NCBI GenBank assembly: GCA_031285115.1
Contig: JAITWU010000055.1
Location: forward strand, 1-18,062
Reading direction: 5' to 3'
Length of the DNA: 18,062 nt
Source of the DNA: Azonexus sp.
GTDB lineage: Bacteria; Pseudomonadota; Gammaproteobacteria; Burkholderiales; Rhodocyclaceae
Part shown: positions 6,440 through 15,135 of the stretch, in pieces
How the letters are laid out: each line of letters starts with the position of its first letter
Position numbering within the stretch: the stretch's first letter is position 1
Position numbers and translations under genes: made by a program
The notes under the pieces: model-generated
The model's input: the letters and a program-made list of their open reading frames with translations, nothing else
Database searches by the model: none
Told to the model about the DNA's origin: nothing

Positions 6440-8512
6440 ATGGTGGCCCAAGCCTTCACTTTCCCTCATGTCATGACCGCCATCGCCAACTCCGGCGCTC
6501 CGCCTTTCGCTACCGCCCCCCCGCGCCGGGCGCGGTATCTGCGGGCGTGGTGGGCGGCCGGCCTGCGGCGCAAGATCATGCTGGCCATGCTGGCGGCGGC
6601 GGCGTTGGCTTCCCTGTTGTTGCTGCTGGCTTTCTTTGCCGTCTATCGCAGCCAGTTGGCGCAGGAGCGCAGCGTCGCCTCGATGCAGGTCAATCGCCTC
6701 CTCGAAGCGGCGCTGAAAAACGCCATGTTGAAGCGCGATGTGCCCGGTTTGCAGGAAATCGTCAGCAGCCTTGGCGAGCAGCAGGGGATTCTCGCGGTGC
6801 GCATTCTCAACCCGGCGGGCGTCATCCGCTTTGCTTCCGACCCCCGCCTGAGCGGCTGCCCCAAGAGCGCCTCGCCTCTTGCCGCCAGTGACGCCTCTCC
6901 CCCGGCCCCTCTCCCGCGAGGGAAGACGGGAGCGCCAGCGAGCGCCGCCGCTTGCGACAAACGGCTGGCCGACGAGCGGATGGCATTGCCGGGCGATCTG
7001 CCAGCCGCTGGCATTGCCCATTTCACGGGCGGCGACGATGGCCGGGAAGTGCTCCGCGCCATCAAGCCGGTGTTCAACGAAAAACCCTGCGCCGTCTGCC
7101 ACGGCTCGCTGGAGCAGCATCCGCTGAACGGCGTGCTGGTGGTCGATTACGATGCCCGAACCCTGCGCGTGCAGGCGCGCGACAGCGCCTTCGGACTGAC
7201 CGCCGGGGCGGCGCTGGTGATGTTGCTGTCGTGCATTGTCGGCTATTGGGCGCTGCGCCGTTATGTGATTGCGCCGGTCGATACCCTGGCTGCCGCCGCC
7301 CGGCGCTTGAGCGAGGGCGATCACGACGCCCGCGTGCCGGTCAGGGATGATGACGAACTGGCCCAGCTTGGCCGGACCTTCAACGACATGGCGAGCAATC
7401 TCGCCGCCAGCGTCAGCCAATTGCAGGCGCAGCAGGATTACCTGCGCCGCCTGCTCGACAGCCTGCCCGACGCGGTGCGCGTGATCAGCCCGGGGTATCG
7501 CGTGCTGGCCGTCAACGAGGCGTACTGCAAATTGCTCGGTTTGAGCCGCGACGCCGCCCTCGATCAGGCGTGTTACCGCAGCAATCACGCCCGTGATGAA
7601 CCCTGCCCGCCCACTCTGGTGACCTGCCCCTTGCACGTCCTCAGCGACGCCCAGCCGGTGCTCAAGTACGAACAGCGCCTGCAACGCGCCGATGGCGGCG
7701 AGGTCGCGGTTGAAACCGTCGCCGCGCGCATCCTGCTGGCCGGGCCGCAGGGCGAACAGGCTTGCGTCGTCGAGTCCCTGCGCGATTTGTCGACGCTCGC
7801 CCGCTATTCGCAGGAACAGCGCCTCTCGGAAATCGGCATGTTGGCCGCTGGCATCGCCCACGAAATCCATAATCCGCTCGGCTCCGTCCGGCTCGCTGTG
7901 CAGAGCCTGACGCGCAGCGCCGACAGCGCGGTGTTGACCAAGGATGACGTGCAGGAGGGCCTCGCTCTGGTCGATGGCGAAATCGACCGCTGCATCGAAG
8001 TCACCCGCCGCCTCTTGCTGCTCTGCCGCCATCCGGACGAAGCCCTGCAATGCGTCGATGTGAACCACGCCATGCACGACGCCGTCATGCTGCTCGGCTA
8101 CGAGGCGCTCGCGGGCGGCATCGAGCAGATCGAGGACTACGCGGCGGAATCGCCGCTGGTGTGCGCCGATCCCGGCGAGTTGCGGATGATGATTTTCAAC
8201 ATGGTGCAGAACGCCCACCACGCCATGCCGCACGGCGGCGAGGTTCGCCTGCGCAGCCGCATCGAGGGCGAGATGGCGCTGATCGAAATTGCCGATAACG
8301 GCGTCGGCATCGCGCCGGAAAACCTCCTCCGCGTTTTTCAACCCTTCTACAGCCAGCGCGCCGACGGCGAGCCGGGAACCGGCCTGGGGCTGTCGATCGT
8401 GCGCTCGACCGTCACCCGCTATGGCGGTCAGATCGAAGTCGATAGCGCGCCGGGGCGCGGCGCCTGTTTTCGCATCCGCCTGCCGAGAGTTGATCCGGGG
8501 AGCGCGACGTGA
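6440..8512 (+). CDS. Membrane histidine kinase with periplasmic CxxCH motif
   Basis: About 690 residues, counted from ATG 6440. No start has a good ribosome binding site; TTG 6416 and ATG 6473 are alternatives. Order: transmembrane helix (about 45-68), periplasmic sensor, second helix (about 252-275), HAMP, PAS (about 332-430), dimerisation domain with IAHEIHNP (His474 phosphoacceptor) and ATPase domain with N-box (FNMVQNA), DNGVGIA and GTGLGLS. The periplasmic domain ends in NEKPCAVCHG (CxxCH at 217-221), a c-type heme attachment motif seen in redox sensor kinases. The PAS domain has a Cys set (CYRSNHARDEPC, then TCPL) of a kind recurrent in anaerobe sensors. It overlaps the response regulator gene by 4 bp, so the two form a pair. 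It probably senses redox state, an oxidant or a substrate in the periplasm. A Pro/Ala-rich stretch between two Cys (140 and 172) looks like an insertion. Confidence 0.85.
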   Translation: MVAQAFTFPHVMTAIANSGAPPFATAPPRRARYLRAWWAAGLRRKIMLAMLAAAALASLLLLLAFFAVYRSQLAQERSVASMQVNRLLEAALKNAMLKRDVPGLQEIVSSLGEQQGILAVRILNPAGVIRFASDPRLSGCPKSASPLAASDASPPAPLPRGKTGAPASAAACDKRLADERMALPGDLPAAGIAHFTGGDDGREVLRAIKPVFNEKPCAVCHGSLEQHPLNGVLVVDYDARTLRVQARDSAFGLTAGAALVMLLSCIVGYWALRRYVIAPVDTLAAAARRLSEGDHDARVPVRDDDELAQLGRTFNDMASNLAASVSQLQAQQDYLRRLLDSLPDAVRVISPGYRVLAVNEAYCKLLGLSRDAALDQACYRSNHARDEPCPPTLVTCPLHVLSDAQPVLKYEQRLQRADGGEVAVETVAARILLAGPQGEQACVVESLRDLSTLARYSQEQRLSEIGMLAAGIAHEIHNPLGSVRLAVQSLTRSADSAVLTKDDVQEGLALVDGEIDRCIEVTRRLLLLCRHPDEALQCVDVNHAMHDAVMLLGYEALAGGIEQIEDYAAESPLVCADPGELRMMIFNMVQNAHHAMPHGGEVRLRSRIEGEMALIEIADNGVGIAPENLLRVFQPFYSQRADGEPGTGLGLSIVRSTVTRYGGQIEVDSAPGRGACFRIRLPRVDPGSAT
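6894..6934. repeat. REP-like sequence inside the kinase sensor domain
   Basis: The C-rich run CCTCTCCCCCGGCCCCTCTC (6894-6913), followed by CCGCGAGGGAAGACGGGAGCG, resembles dispersed intergenic REP-type elements of proteobacteria. TCCCGCGAGGGA forms a small dyad. Here it is translated in frame as a Pro/Ala-rich stretch (SPPAPLPRGKTGAPASAAA) within the periplasmic domain. Assignment rests on recalled similarity to common repeats and on composition, so it is tentative. Confidence 0.35.
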
Positions 8513-9846
8513 AAAAAACCGTCTTGGTCATCGACGACGACCGCGTCTTCAACGCCCTGCTCGTCAAAAACTTTCAACGCATGGGGCTGGAGCCAGTCAG
8601 CGCCGCGTCCTGGCGCGAGGCGGAAAAACTCCTGACCCAGCACGAGCCGGATCTCATCCTGCTCGATTTCCGTCTGCCCGACGCCGACTGCGAACGCCTC
8701 CTGCCGCTGCTCGCGGCGCAATATCCGGTCATCGTGCTGACCGGCTTTGGCACCATCCGCAACGCCGTCAGCATGATTCAACTGGGCGCCAGCGAATACC
8801 TGACCAAGCCGGTCGATCTCGCCGAACTGGAACTGACCGTCAGCCGCGTGCTGGAAACTGCGGCGCTGCGGCAAACGCTGGAGCACTACCGCAAGCGCGT
8901 CAATCAGGATCAGAGCGCGCTGGTCGGCGACAGCAAAGAGATGCGCGACGTGCACAGCCTCATCGACGCCGTCGCCCCGACCGACGTGACCGTGCTCATC
9001 CAGGGCGAAAGCGGCACCGGCAAAGAAATGGCGGCGCGCGCCGTGCACGAACGCAGCCCGCGCGGCGACCGGGCGCTCGTCATCGTCGATAGTTGCGGCT
9101 TGCAGGAACAACTCTTTGAGTCGGAACTGTTCGGCCACGAGCGCGGCGCTTTCACCGGCGCCGACCAGCAGAAAAAGGGCCTGATCGAAGAAGCCGCTGG
9201 CGGCAGCCTGTTCCTTGACGAAATCGGCGAAATCCCGCCAGCCATTCAAGCCAAGCTCCTGCGCGTCATCGAAACCGGCACCTTCCGCCGCCTGGGCGGC
9301 ACCAAGACGCTGCGCGCCGACGTGCGCTTCATCGTCGCCAGCAACCGCGACCTGCTCGGCATGAGCAAAAACGGCAGCTTCCGCAGCGACCTCTACTATC
9401 GGCTGTCGAGTTTCATCATCACCCTGCCGCCCCTGCGCGAGCGGCGCGAAGACATTCCGGCCCTGGCCCGGCATTTTCTCGACAGCTTCCGCAAGACGGA
9501 AGCCAAGGAACTGACGCCGGAAACCTTGAAGCGCCTCTTGGCCTACGACTGGCCGGGCAATGTGCGCGAACTGCGCAACACCGTCGAGCGCGGTTTCATC
9601 CTCTCCCGTGGGGCGCGCAAGATACTGCCCGACCACCTCGCCTTCATCCCCGGCCTCGTCAGCGGCAACAACGACACGACCCTACAGTACGGCTTCGAGC
9701 CGACGCTCGAAGACATCGAACGCGACTATTTCAGCAAACTGCTGGTCAAATACGGCGGCAACCGCCAAAAAGCCGCCGCCGCCCTCGGCATCAGCGAACG
9801 CCACGCCTACCGGCTGATCGTCAAATATCAGTTGTCGGATTTGTGA
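8509..9846 (+). CDS. NtrC-family sigma-54-dependent response regulator
   Basis: The 445-residue protein has a receiver domain (acidic D10/D11, phosphoacceptor Asp53 in LLDF, Thr78, Lys100), an AAA+ domain with Walker A GESGTGK (166-172), the sigma-54 contact loop GAFTGA (213-218), Walker [12 protein letters not shown] (231-241) and RSDLYYRLS, and a C-terminal Fis-type helix-turn-helix ([20 protein letters not shown]). All elements needed for phosphorylation-controlled sigma-54 activation are intact. It starts at GTG 8509, overlapping the kinase stop by 4 bp, with GGGGAG at 8497-8502. A well-formed sigma-54 promoter at 239-255 heads the same gene cluster, so positive control of the operon, and of its own synthesis, is the natural inference. 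Confidence 0.93.
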   Translation: MKKTVLVIDDDRVFNALLVKNFQRMGLEPVSAASWREAEKLLTQHEPDLILLDFRLPDADCERLLPLLAAQYPVIVLTGFGTIRNAVSMIQLGASEYLTKPVDLAELELTVSRVLETAALRQTLEHYRKRVNQDQSALVGDSKEMRDVHSLIDAVAPTDVTVLIQGESGTGKEMAARAVHERSPRGDRALVIVDSCGLQEQLFESELFGHERGAFTGADQQKKGLIEEAAGGSLFLDEIGEIPPAIQAKLLRVIETGTFRRLGGTKTLRADVRFIVASNRDLLGMSKNGSFRSDLYYRLSSFIITLPPLRERREDIPALARHFLDSFRKTEAKELTPETLKRLLAYDWPGNVRELRNTVERGFILSRGARKILPDHLAFIPGLVSGNNDTTLQYGFEPTLEDIERDYFSKLLVKYGGNRQKAAAALGISERHAYRLIVKYQLSDL

Positions 9847-9851
9847 GCTGT

Positions 9852-9868
9852 GAGGTCCGATGGGCCTC
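9852..9868. other. Short hairpin between converging genes
   Basis: GAGGTCC (9852-9858) and GGGCCTC (9862-9868) pair with one G-T wobble across a 3-nt loop, 6 bp after the response regulator stop. A second, widely spaced pair, ATTCCATT (9869-9876) and AATGGAAT (9919-9926), spans the rest of the convergent gap. No T-tract follows the hairpin on either strand, so efficient intrinsic termination is doubtful. Confidence 0.3.
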
Positions 9869-9925
9869 ATTCCATTGCCAGACCAAACGATTACTTTGTC
9901 GACTTCGCTCGATCTGAAAATGGAA

Positions 9926-10474
9926 TCAGTCAGCCGCAGGCGCGCCGGATTCGGGCGGGGCTGTTTTTTTCGCCTCGCTCGCCGGGGCGATGCCGCCGGA
10001 TGGCTTGCTGCCATAGGCCGCCGTTTTCGGGTAACCCGCCAAATCAAGCAGATTGTTGTAGGCGTTGGCCTCAAAACCGCGATAACTCTGCTGGCCAACC
10101 TTGATGCTCGGGACAAAAGCATCGCCAACCAGCGCCTTCAGTTCGTTGGCGTCTTCGGCCTTTTGCAGCATTTTTTCACTGAATGGCACGCCACGGCTGT
10201 TGAGCAGGTCGCGCGCCTGGCGGCACAAATCGGTGCAGTCGGCAGCCGTGTACAGAATCACCGGGAAATTTTCCCGCGCTTTGCGCGTGGCGAACGATTC
10301 GTCGCCGCTTGTCGCTGCTGGCTCACCGCTTGTGCGGCTGATCGCCTTGGCCTTGCCCGGCGGCGGCGTGTCGGAAATGACGACGCGGCCCGAGGAATCG
10401 ATCCAGCGATAGGTTTCGGCGGCAACACCGGCGCTGACGAGGAGCGCAAGGCAGAGGACGGACAATTGACGCAT
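9926..10474 (-). CDS. Periplasmic DUF4124/glutaredoxin-like protein
   Basis: The protein has 182 residues from the ATG at 10474, chosen because GGGAG lies just upstream and the Met is followed at once by a signal peptide (MRQLSVLCLALLVSAGVAA); a longer frame from 10504 would overlap the prlC stop. After the signal comes a DUF4124 segment (ETYRWIDSSGRVVISDTPPPG), then a glutaredoxin/thioredoxin-like domain: VILYTAADCTDLCRQA, RGVPFSEK, the cis-Pro region FVPSIKVGQQ and a C-terminal helix. The active-site Cys pair is spaced CxxxC, not the usual CxxC. The tail is Pro/Ala/Lys-rich and disordered-looking. It lies 19 bp after prlC, in an apparent operon. Periplasmic thiol-disulfide activity is inferred from the fold; the substrate is unknown. 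Confidence 0.8.
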   Translation of the reverse strand: MRQLSVLCLALLVSAGVAAETYRWIDSSGRVVISDTPPPGKAKAISRTSGEPAATSGDESFATRKARENFPVILYTAADCTDLCRQARDLLNSRGVPFSEKMLQKAEDANELKALVGDAFVPSIKVGQQSYRGFEANAYNNLLDLAGYPKTAAYGSKPSGGIAPASEAKKTAPPESGAPAAD

Positions 10475-10493
10475 CGGGATCTCCCTGGATAGG

Positions 10494-12551
10494 CTAGCCG
10501 ACAATCATACCGCTATGGCGCAGCAGCGCGTCTACCGTTGGCTCGCGGCCACGAAAGGCGATGAAGGATTCGAGCGCCGGGCGGGCGCCGCCCATGCTCA
10601 GGATTTCGTCGAGAAAACGCCGCCCAGTAACGGTGTCGAACGGGCCGCCCGCTTCTTCAAAGGCGGCGTAGGCGTCCGCCGAGAGGACTTCGGCCCATTT
10701 GTAGCTGTAGTAACCGGCGGCGTAACCGCCGCCGAAAATGTGCGAGAAACTTTGTGGAAACCGCTGCCAGGCGGGCGGCAGGAGGACGGCGACTTCGGCG
10801 CGGACTTCGTTGAGGAGGTCGAGCACGGTTTTGTCGCCAGCGGGGTCGAAGCCGCCATAAAGCAGCATGTCGAAAAGGGAAAATTCGAGTTGGCGCACGG
10901 TCATCATGCCGCTCTGGAAATTTCTCGCCGCCCGCATTTTGTCGTAGAGCGGGCGCGGCAAGGGTTCGCCGCTGTCGATGTGGGCGGTCATTTCTTGCAG
11001 CACCGGCCATTCCCAGCAGTAGTTTTCCATGAACTGCGAGGGCAGTTCGACGGCGTCCCATTCGACGCCGTGGATGCCGGAAACGCCCAGTTCCTCGCCA
11101 CGGGTGAGCAGGTGGTGCAGGCCGTGGCCGGTTTCGTGAAAGAGGGTGATGACTTCGTCGTGGGTGAAGGTCGCCGGTTTGCCGCCGACCGGGCGGGCGA
11201 AATTGCAGTTCAAGTAGGCGATGGGTTTTTGCCAACCAGCGCCGTCCCGGCGGCGCGACCGCGCTTCATCCATCCAGGCCCCGCCGCGCTTGGTTTCGCG
11301 GGCGTAGAGGTCGAGGTAAAACTGGCCGACCAGTTCGCCGCCCGGCGTTTCAAGGCGGTAGAAACGCGCGTCTTCATGCCAGAGCGGGGCCGTGTCCGGC
11401 TTGACGCGGACGCCGAACAGGCTTTCGATGACCTTGAACAGGCCACCGATGACCTTCGTCTCGGTGAAATATTGTTTGACCTCCTGCTCGGAAAAGGCGT
11501 AGCGCGCCTGCAACAGCTTTTCGGAAGCGTAGGCCGCATCCCACGGCTGAAAATCGGCGATGCCCAGCGTTTCTTTGGCAAACGCCTTGAGTTCGGCGAT
11601 GTCTTTTTCGGCAAAGGGTTTGGCCTTGCCAGCCATGTCGCGGAGAAAAGCCAGCACCTGTTCCGGCGTGTCGGCCATTTTGGTTTGCAGCGAGAGTTGG
11701 GCGAAATTGGCAAAGCCGAGCATCCGCGCCTCTTCGCCGCGCAATTCGAGCAGCCGGGTGATGATCGGCGTGTTGTCCCATTCCGGCTTGCTGGCGCCAT
11801 CGGTCAATTCGGCGGCGCGGGTGGCGTAGGCGCGGTAGAGGCGCTGGCGCAGCTCGCGGTTGTCGGCGTACTGCATGACCGGGCCGTAAGAGGGCGCGTG
11901 CAGGGTGAATTTCCAGCCGTCGCTCTCTATTTTTTGCGCCGCTTCGCGGGCGGCGGCGATGGCGTCAGCGGGCAGCCCGGCAAGCAGGCGCTCGTCGGTG
12001 ATGATTTCGGCAAAGGCATTGGTCGCATCGAGCAGGTTTTCCGAAAATTTGGCGGCAAGCTGCGACAGTTCTTCCATGATCGCCTGATAGCGCGGCTTTT
12101 GTTCTTCCGGCAGTTCGGCCCCGGCAAGGCGGAAGTCGCGGATTTCGTTGGCGACGATCTGTTTCTGCTCGACGGATAACGTGGCGTATTCCGGGCTGGC
12201 TTTGAGGGCGCGATATTGGTCGAACAGTTTGAGGTTCTGCCCCAATTCGGCGTAAAAGCGCGAGACTTCCGGCAGCATTTCGTTATACGCCGCCCGCCAG
12301 TCGGGCACGTCATTGACCGAATGCAGATGGCCGACCACGCCCCAGGCGCGGCCAAGCGGCTCCAGCCCCAGCGCCAGCGCTCCGGCAAAATCCCGCCAGG
12401 TGGCGGGCGTGGCGTCGCTGGCAAGGCGCTCGATCAAGGCGCGGCCATCGGCCAACAGTTGCGTGATGGCCGGTTTGACGTGAGCCGGTTGAATGAGGTC
12501 GAAACGGGGAAGGTCGGTGAAGTCGAGGAGGGGGTTTGGCGGGGTGGTCAT
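10494..12551 (-). CDS. prlC: Oligopeptidase A (M3 family zinc metallopeptidase)
   Basis: The protein has 685 residues from the ATG at 12551, close to the E. coli enzyme (about 680). The zinc-binding motif HETGH in LFHETGHGLHHLL is intact, with downstream family signatures (GVEWDAVELPSQFMENY, and GGGYAAGYYSYKWAEVLSAD near the C terminus). It is a cytoplasmic enzyme that degrades short peptides, including cleaved signal peptides. The frame continues upstream to 12647 through the dispersed inverted repeat; I start at MTTPPNPLLDF because family members begin there, although no good ribosome binding site precedes it. The DUF4124/glutaredoxin gene follows 19 bp downstream on the same strand. Confidence 0.93.
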   Translation of the reverse strand: MTTPPNPLLDFTDLPRFDLIQPAHVKPAITQLLADGRALIERLASDATPATWRDFAGALALGLEPLGRAWGVVGHLHSVNDVPDWRAAYNEMLPEVSRFYAELGQNLKLFDQYRALKASPEYATLSVEQKQIVANEIRDFRLAGAELPEEQKPRYQAIMEELSQLAAKFSENLLDATNAFAEIITDERLLAGLPADAIAAAREAAQKIESDGWKFTLHAPSYGPVMQYADNRELRQRLYRAYATRAAELTDGASKPEWDNTPIITRLLELRGEEARMLGFANFAQLSLQTKMADTPEQVLAFLRDMAGKAKPFAEKDIAELKAFAKETLGIADFQPWDAAYASEKLLQARYAFSEQEVKQYFTETKVIGGLFKVIESLFGVRVKPDTAPLWHEDARFYRLETPGGELVGQFYLDLYARETKRGGAWMDEARSRRRDGAGWQKPIAYLNCNFARPVGGKPATFTHDEVITLFHETGHGLHHLLTRGEELGVSGIHGVEWDAVELPSQFMENYCWEWPVLQEMTAHIDSGEPLPRPLYDKMRAARNFQSGMMTVRQLEFSLFDMLLYGGFDPAGDKTVLDLLNEVRAEVAVLLPPAWQRFPQSFSHIFGGGYAAGYYSYKWAEVLSADAYAAFEEAGGPFDTVTGRRFLDEILSMGGARPALESFIAFRGREPTVDALLRHSGMIVG

Positions 12552-12853
12552 GGCGATGGTTTTTGGAATGGTTGGCGTTTGCGGCGTTTGTAAGGTTTGT
12601 AGGATGGGTAGAGCGCAGCGAAACCCATCGCGCGCCGTTAGCGTCATCCTGATGATGGGTTTCGCTGCGCTCTACCCATCCTACGGCGGCTTTACGATCA
12701 ATTTTTAGTAAACACGGGGCAGGGAAAACCGCGCCCCCGCTTGGTACTTCTGGAGCCACTTCGTCGGGCGGTGTTTTTTCCGACGTGTTGGGATACCAGC
12801 CTTCCGGCGAGGGCAAAGCCAGTATAGACCTGCGGCGCTGAAAACTGTTTTTT
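12552..12853. other. 302-bp intergenic region between purC and prlC
   Basis: It holds the perfect 31-bp inverted repeat at 12599-12684 and otherwise no gene I can support. Read on the minus strand, the sequence just after the purC stop (GGCTGTAAAAAAAACAG followed by TTTT) forms a small CTGT/ACAG hairpin before a T-run, a weak terminator candidate. The part at 12710-12835 contains short complementary runs such as CGTCGG (12771-12776) and CCGACG (12780-12785 region) around a T-rich loop, of unknown meaning. A prlC promoter must lie here, but I see no clear -35/-10 pair. Confidence 0.4.
12599..12684. repeat. Perfect 31-bp inverted repeat (dispersed intergenic element)
   Basis: The left arm (12599-12629) and right arm (12654-12684) are exact reverse complements over 31 bp, with a 24-nt loop. 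The arm core GGGTAGAGCGCAGCGAAACC is, from memory, a very common dispersed intergenic repeat in beta- and gammaproteobacteria. The element lies 47 bp upstream of the prlC start, so it would be transcribed in a prlC leader or in purC read-through. There it could form a very stable hairpin. No transposase is linked; it may be a non-autonomous MITE or REP-like element. Confidence 0.9.
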
Positions 12854-13786
12854 TTACAGCCTTTGCCCGGTCAGCTTTTCGCAGGCTTCGAGATATTTGG
12901 CGCTGGTTTTGGCGATGACTTCGGCGGGGAGTTTCGGGCCGGGGGCTTTTTTGTTCCAGTCGAGCGTTTCAAGGTAATCGCGCACGTACTGCTTGTCGTA
13001 GGACGGCGGATTGCTGCCTTCGACGTACTGGTCGGCGGGCCAGAAACGCGAGGAATCGGGCGTCAGCGCCTCGTCGATGAGGTGCAGCGTCCCGGCGGCG
13101 TCGATGCCGAACTCGAATTTGGTGTCGGCAATGAGGATGCCGCGCGTCGCGGCGTAAGCGGAAGCCTCCTGATACAGCCGGAGGGCGGCGTCGCGGGCTT
13201 CGGCGCATAGTCCGGCGCCGGTTTTGCCGGTGTTTTTGAGGGCGTCCTGCAAAGCCGCCTCGCAATCGGCGGCGGCGCGCGCGAAGGAGACATTTTCGTC
13301 ATGGTCGCCCGCTTCGGCCTTGGTTGCCGGGGTGAAAACCGGTTGCGGCAGTTTTTGCGCCATTTTGAGGCCGCCCGGCAGGGTAATGCCGCAAATCGCG
13401 CCAGTCTGCTGGTAATCCTTCCAGCCGGAGCCGATCAGGTAACCACGGACCACGGCTTCGATCGGCAGGGGTTTGAGTCGCTTGACGACGATGGCGCGAC
13501 CGCGCACCTGCGCGCGCTCGTTGTCGGCGACCACCGATTCGGGGTCGATGCCGGTCAACTGGTTGGGGACGATGTGGCCGAGCCGGGCGAACCAGAAATT
13601 GGCGACCGCCTGCAAGACCGCGCCTTTTTGCGGAATCGGGTCGGGCAGGATGACATCGAAGGCGGAAAGGCGGTCGGTGGTGACGATCAGGAGCTTATCG
13701 ACGCCAACGGCGTAAATGTCGCGGACTTTGCCCTGGGAAATGAGTGGCAGGCTGGTAATGGATGAAGCGAAAAGTGGCGCGGTCAC
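12854..13786 (-). CDS. purC: Phosphoribosylaminoimidazole-succinocarboxamide (SAICAR) synthase
   Basis: The 310-residue protein catalyses the ATP-dependent joining of aspartate to CAIR in purine biosynthesis. Signatures seen: the N-terminal ATP-grasp-like segment [11 protein letters not shown] and [17 protein letters not shown], then [24 protein letters not shown] and IADTKFEFG, and [15 protein letters not shown]. The length matches the long form of PurC found in betaproteobacteria and yeast. It starts at GTG 13786, giving MTAPLFASS; no ATG is better placed. A TATAAT box on the minus strand lies 24-29 bp upstream, inside the 3' end region of the DUF3422 gene, suggesting its own promoter. Confidence 0.95.
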   Translation of the reverse strand: MTAPLFASSITSLPLISQGKVRDIYAVGVDKLLIVTTDRLSAFDVILPDPIPQKGAVLQAVANFWFARLGHIVPNQLTGIDPESVVADNERAQVRGRAIVVKRLKPLPIEAVVRGYLIGSGWKDYQQTGAICGITLPGGLKMAQKLPQPVFTPATKAEAGDHDENVSFARAAADCEAALQDALKNTGKTGAGLCAEARDAALRLYQEASAYAATRGILIADTKFEFGIDAAGTLHLIDEALTPDSSRFWPADQYVEGSNPPSYDKQYVRDYLETLDWNKKAPGPKLPAEVIAKTSAKYLEACEKLTGQRL

Positions 13787-13809
13787 GGCGGCTGTCCCAA
13801 AAAGCCTCG

Positions 13810-13815
13810 ATTATA
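13810..13815 (-). promoter_or_regulatory. Perfect -10 box (TATAAT) upstream of purC
   Basis: On the minus strand TATAAT occurs in the short gap between the DUF3422 stop and purC. A start site would fall near 13803, about 17 nt before the purC start codon. No good -35 hexamer is seen at 17-bp spacing (GAAGAA), so promoter strength is uncertain. Confidence 0.4.
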
Positions 13816-13817
13816 AA

Positions 13818-15134
13818 TCAGTGCTCGGCGCCTTCTTCGGCGGCGAGTCTTCGGCGCATCCGCCGCGTGCCCCAGGCGAGCAGTCCGGCGATGATCGGGA
13901 TCGAGACGGCGGTGATGATGTCGGTATCGAGGTGATGCAGGAGTTTGGTGCCTTTGGCGAGGTATTGCACCAGTTGCGAGCCGTAGTAGGTGAGGACGAC
14001 CACCGACAGTCCTTCGACCGTTTCCTGCAAGCGCAATTGCAGTTTGGCGCGGCGGTTCATTTGCCCCAGCAGTTCCTGATTCTGGCGCTCCAGTTCAATA
14101 TCGACGCGCGTCCTCAGCAACTGGCTGTTGCGGGCGACGCGGGCGGAGAGTTCTTCCTGACGGCGGCTGATCGCTTCGCAGGTGTTCATCGCGGGCAACA
14201 GGCGGCGCTGCATGAATTCGGTGAAAGTCGGCAGCCCCGGAATGCGCGTCTCGCGCAGTTCCTCGATGCGCTGGATGACCAGACTGTGATAGGCGGCGGC
14301 CGCGCCAAAACGGAAGGTGGTGCGGGCGACCGAGTGCTCGACCTCGGCGGCCAGCGTCGACAGGGCCGAGAGCACATCACGCTCGTCATCCGGCGTGCGC
14401 GCCTGGCCGATCCGGTCCATCAACCCGGCCAACTGTTTTTCGCCATTGTGCAGCCAGCGGCTGATTTCCTTGGCCACCGGCAGGCCGAGCAGGGCCATCA
14501 GCCGGTAGGTTTCGATCTCGACCAGCCGCTGCACGGTACGCCCGGCCTGGCGCAGGGTCATGCCAGCATTGAGCACGAGAAAGCGCGAAAAACCGTTGTC
14601 GAGCATGAAATCGGTAAATATCCAGGCCGCGTCATCAGCGACTTTGGCGGCCACCATCGTCCGGCCATTGGGGATCAGGCCATCGAGCACCGATTCCGGG
14701 CTGACCTCATCGACCGAGCGCAATTCAACCTGGGTGGCGACCATCAGTTGCCCGGGAATGCCAGCCAGCCAATCCGGGGCCACGGCGTCAAAAGCGGTGG
14801 CGTCGGGATGCAGCGCCTCGCCTGCCGCCAGATCCCGGAAAAAGGTGTAGCCGGAAAATTCCGTGTGCAACTCCCAACGCATACGAAAAGCCCCGGTTTC
14901 GACCATCAGGTGCGCATCCGAACTATCGACCGAGGTGCACAGATGGCTTTGCAGCAGTTTGGCGAGATTGTCGCGTTCGTTTTGCCCATCGCTCGCGCTG
15001 CTGTGTTTGAAAACCAGATGCGAAACCAGCACCGGCCCGGCCAGCGGCACCGGGGGGCGGGCGTGGAATTCGTTATTGAGCCGCTGACGCAGCGGATGTT
15101 CTTTGAGATTGGCGAGGGTCAGGCGCGGGTGCAT
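13818..15134 (-). CDS. DUF3422 family membrane protein
   Basis: The 438-residue protein begins MHPRLTLANLKEHPLRQRLNNEFHARPP, typical of DUF3422 proteins, and has a long soluble region with helical, Arg/Glu-rich segments, likely coiled coil (about 290-390). Near the C terminus is a hydrophobic hairpin: VVLTYYGSQLVQYLAKG and DIITAVSIPIIAGLLAWG, ending in RRMRRR. This layout suggests a large cytoplasmic domain with a C-terminal membrane anchor. Function is unknown. Its ATG at 15134 lies one base after the stop of the LysR-type gene, so the two are probably co-transcribed and translationally coupled. No separate ribosome binding site is clear. Confidence 0.85.
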   Translation of the reverse strand: MHPRLTLANLKEHPLRQRLNNEFHARPPVPLAGPVLVSHLVFKHSSASDGQNERDNLAKLLQSHLCTSVDSSDAHLMVETGAFRMRWELHTEFSGYTFFRDLAAGEALHPDATAFDAVAPDWLAGIPGQLMVATQVELRSVDEVSPESVLDGLIPNGRTMVAAKVADDAAWIFTDFMLDNGFSRFLVLNAGMTLRQAGRTVQRLVEIETYRLMALLGLPVAKEISRWLHNGEKQLAGLMDRIGQARTPDDERDVLSALSTLAAEVEHSVARTTFRFGAAAAYHSLVIQRIEELRETRIPGLPTFTEFMQRRLLPAMNTCEAISRRQEELSARVARNSQLLRTRVDIELERQNQELLGQMNRRAKLQLRLQETVEGLSVVVLTYYGSQLVQYLAKGTKLLHHLDTDIITAVSIPIIAGLLAWGTRRMRRRLAAEEGAEH

Positions 15135-15135
15135 T

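Noticed and set aside
6404..8341. Minus-strand open frame of 645 codons
   Set aside because: Antisense to the histidine kinase gene, whose motifs are all intact on the + strand.
10515..12179. Plus-strand open frame of 554 codons
   Set aside because: Opposite prlC, whose zinc motif and family signatures are clear; Gly/Val/Phe-rich composition typical of a shadow frame.
12569..12647. Extension of the PrlC start to 12647
   Set aside because: The extra N-terminal residues are translated from the dispersed inverted repeat and low-complexity DNA; family members start at the MTTPPNP region.
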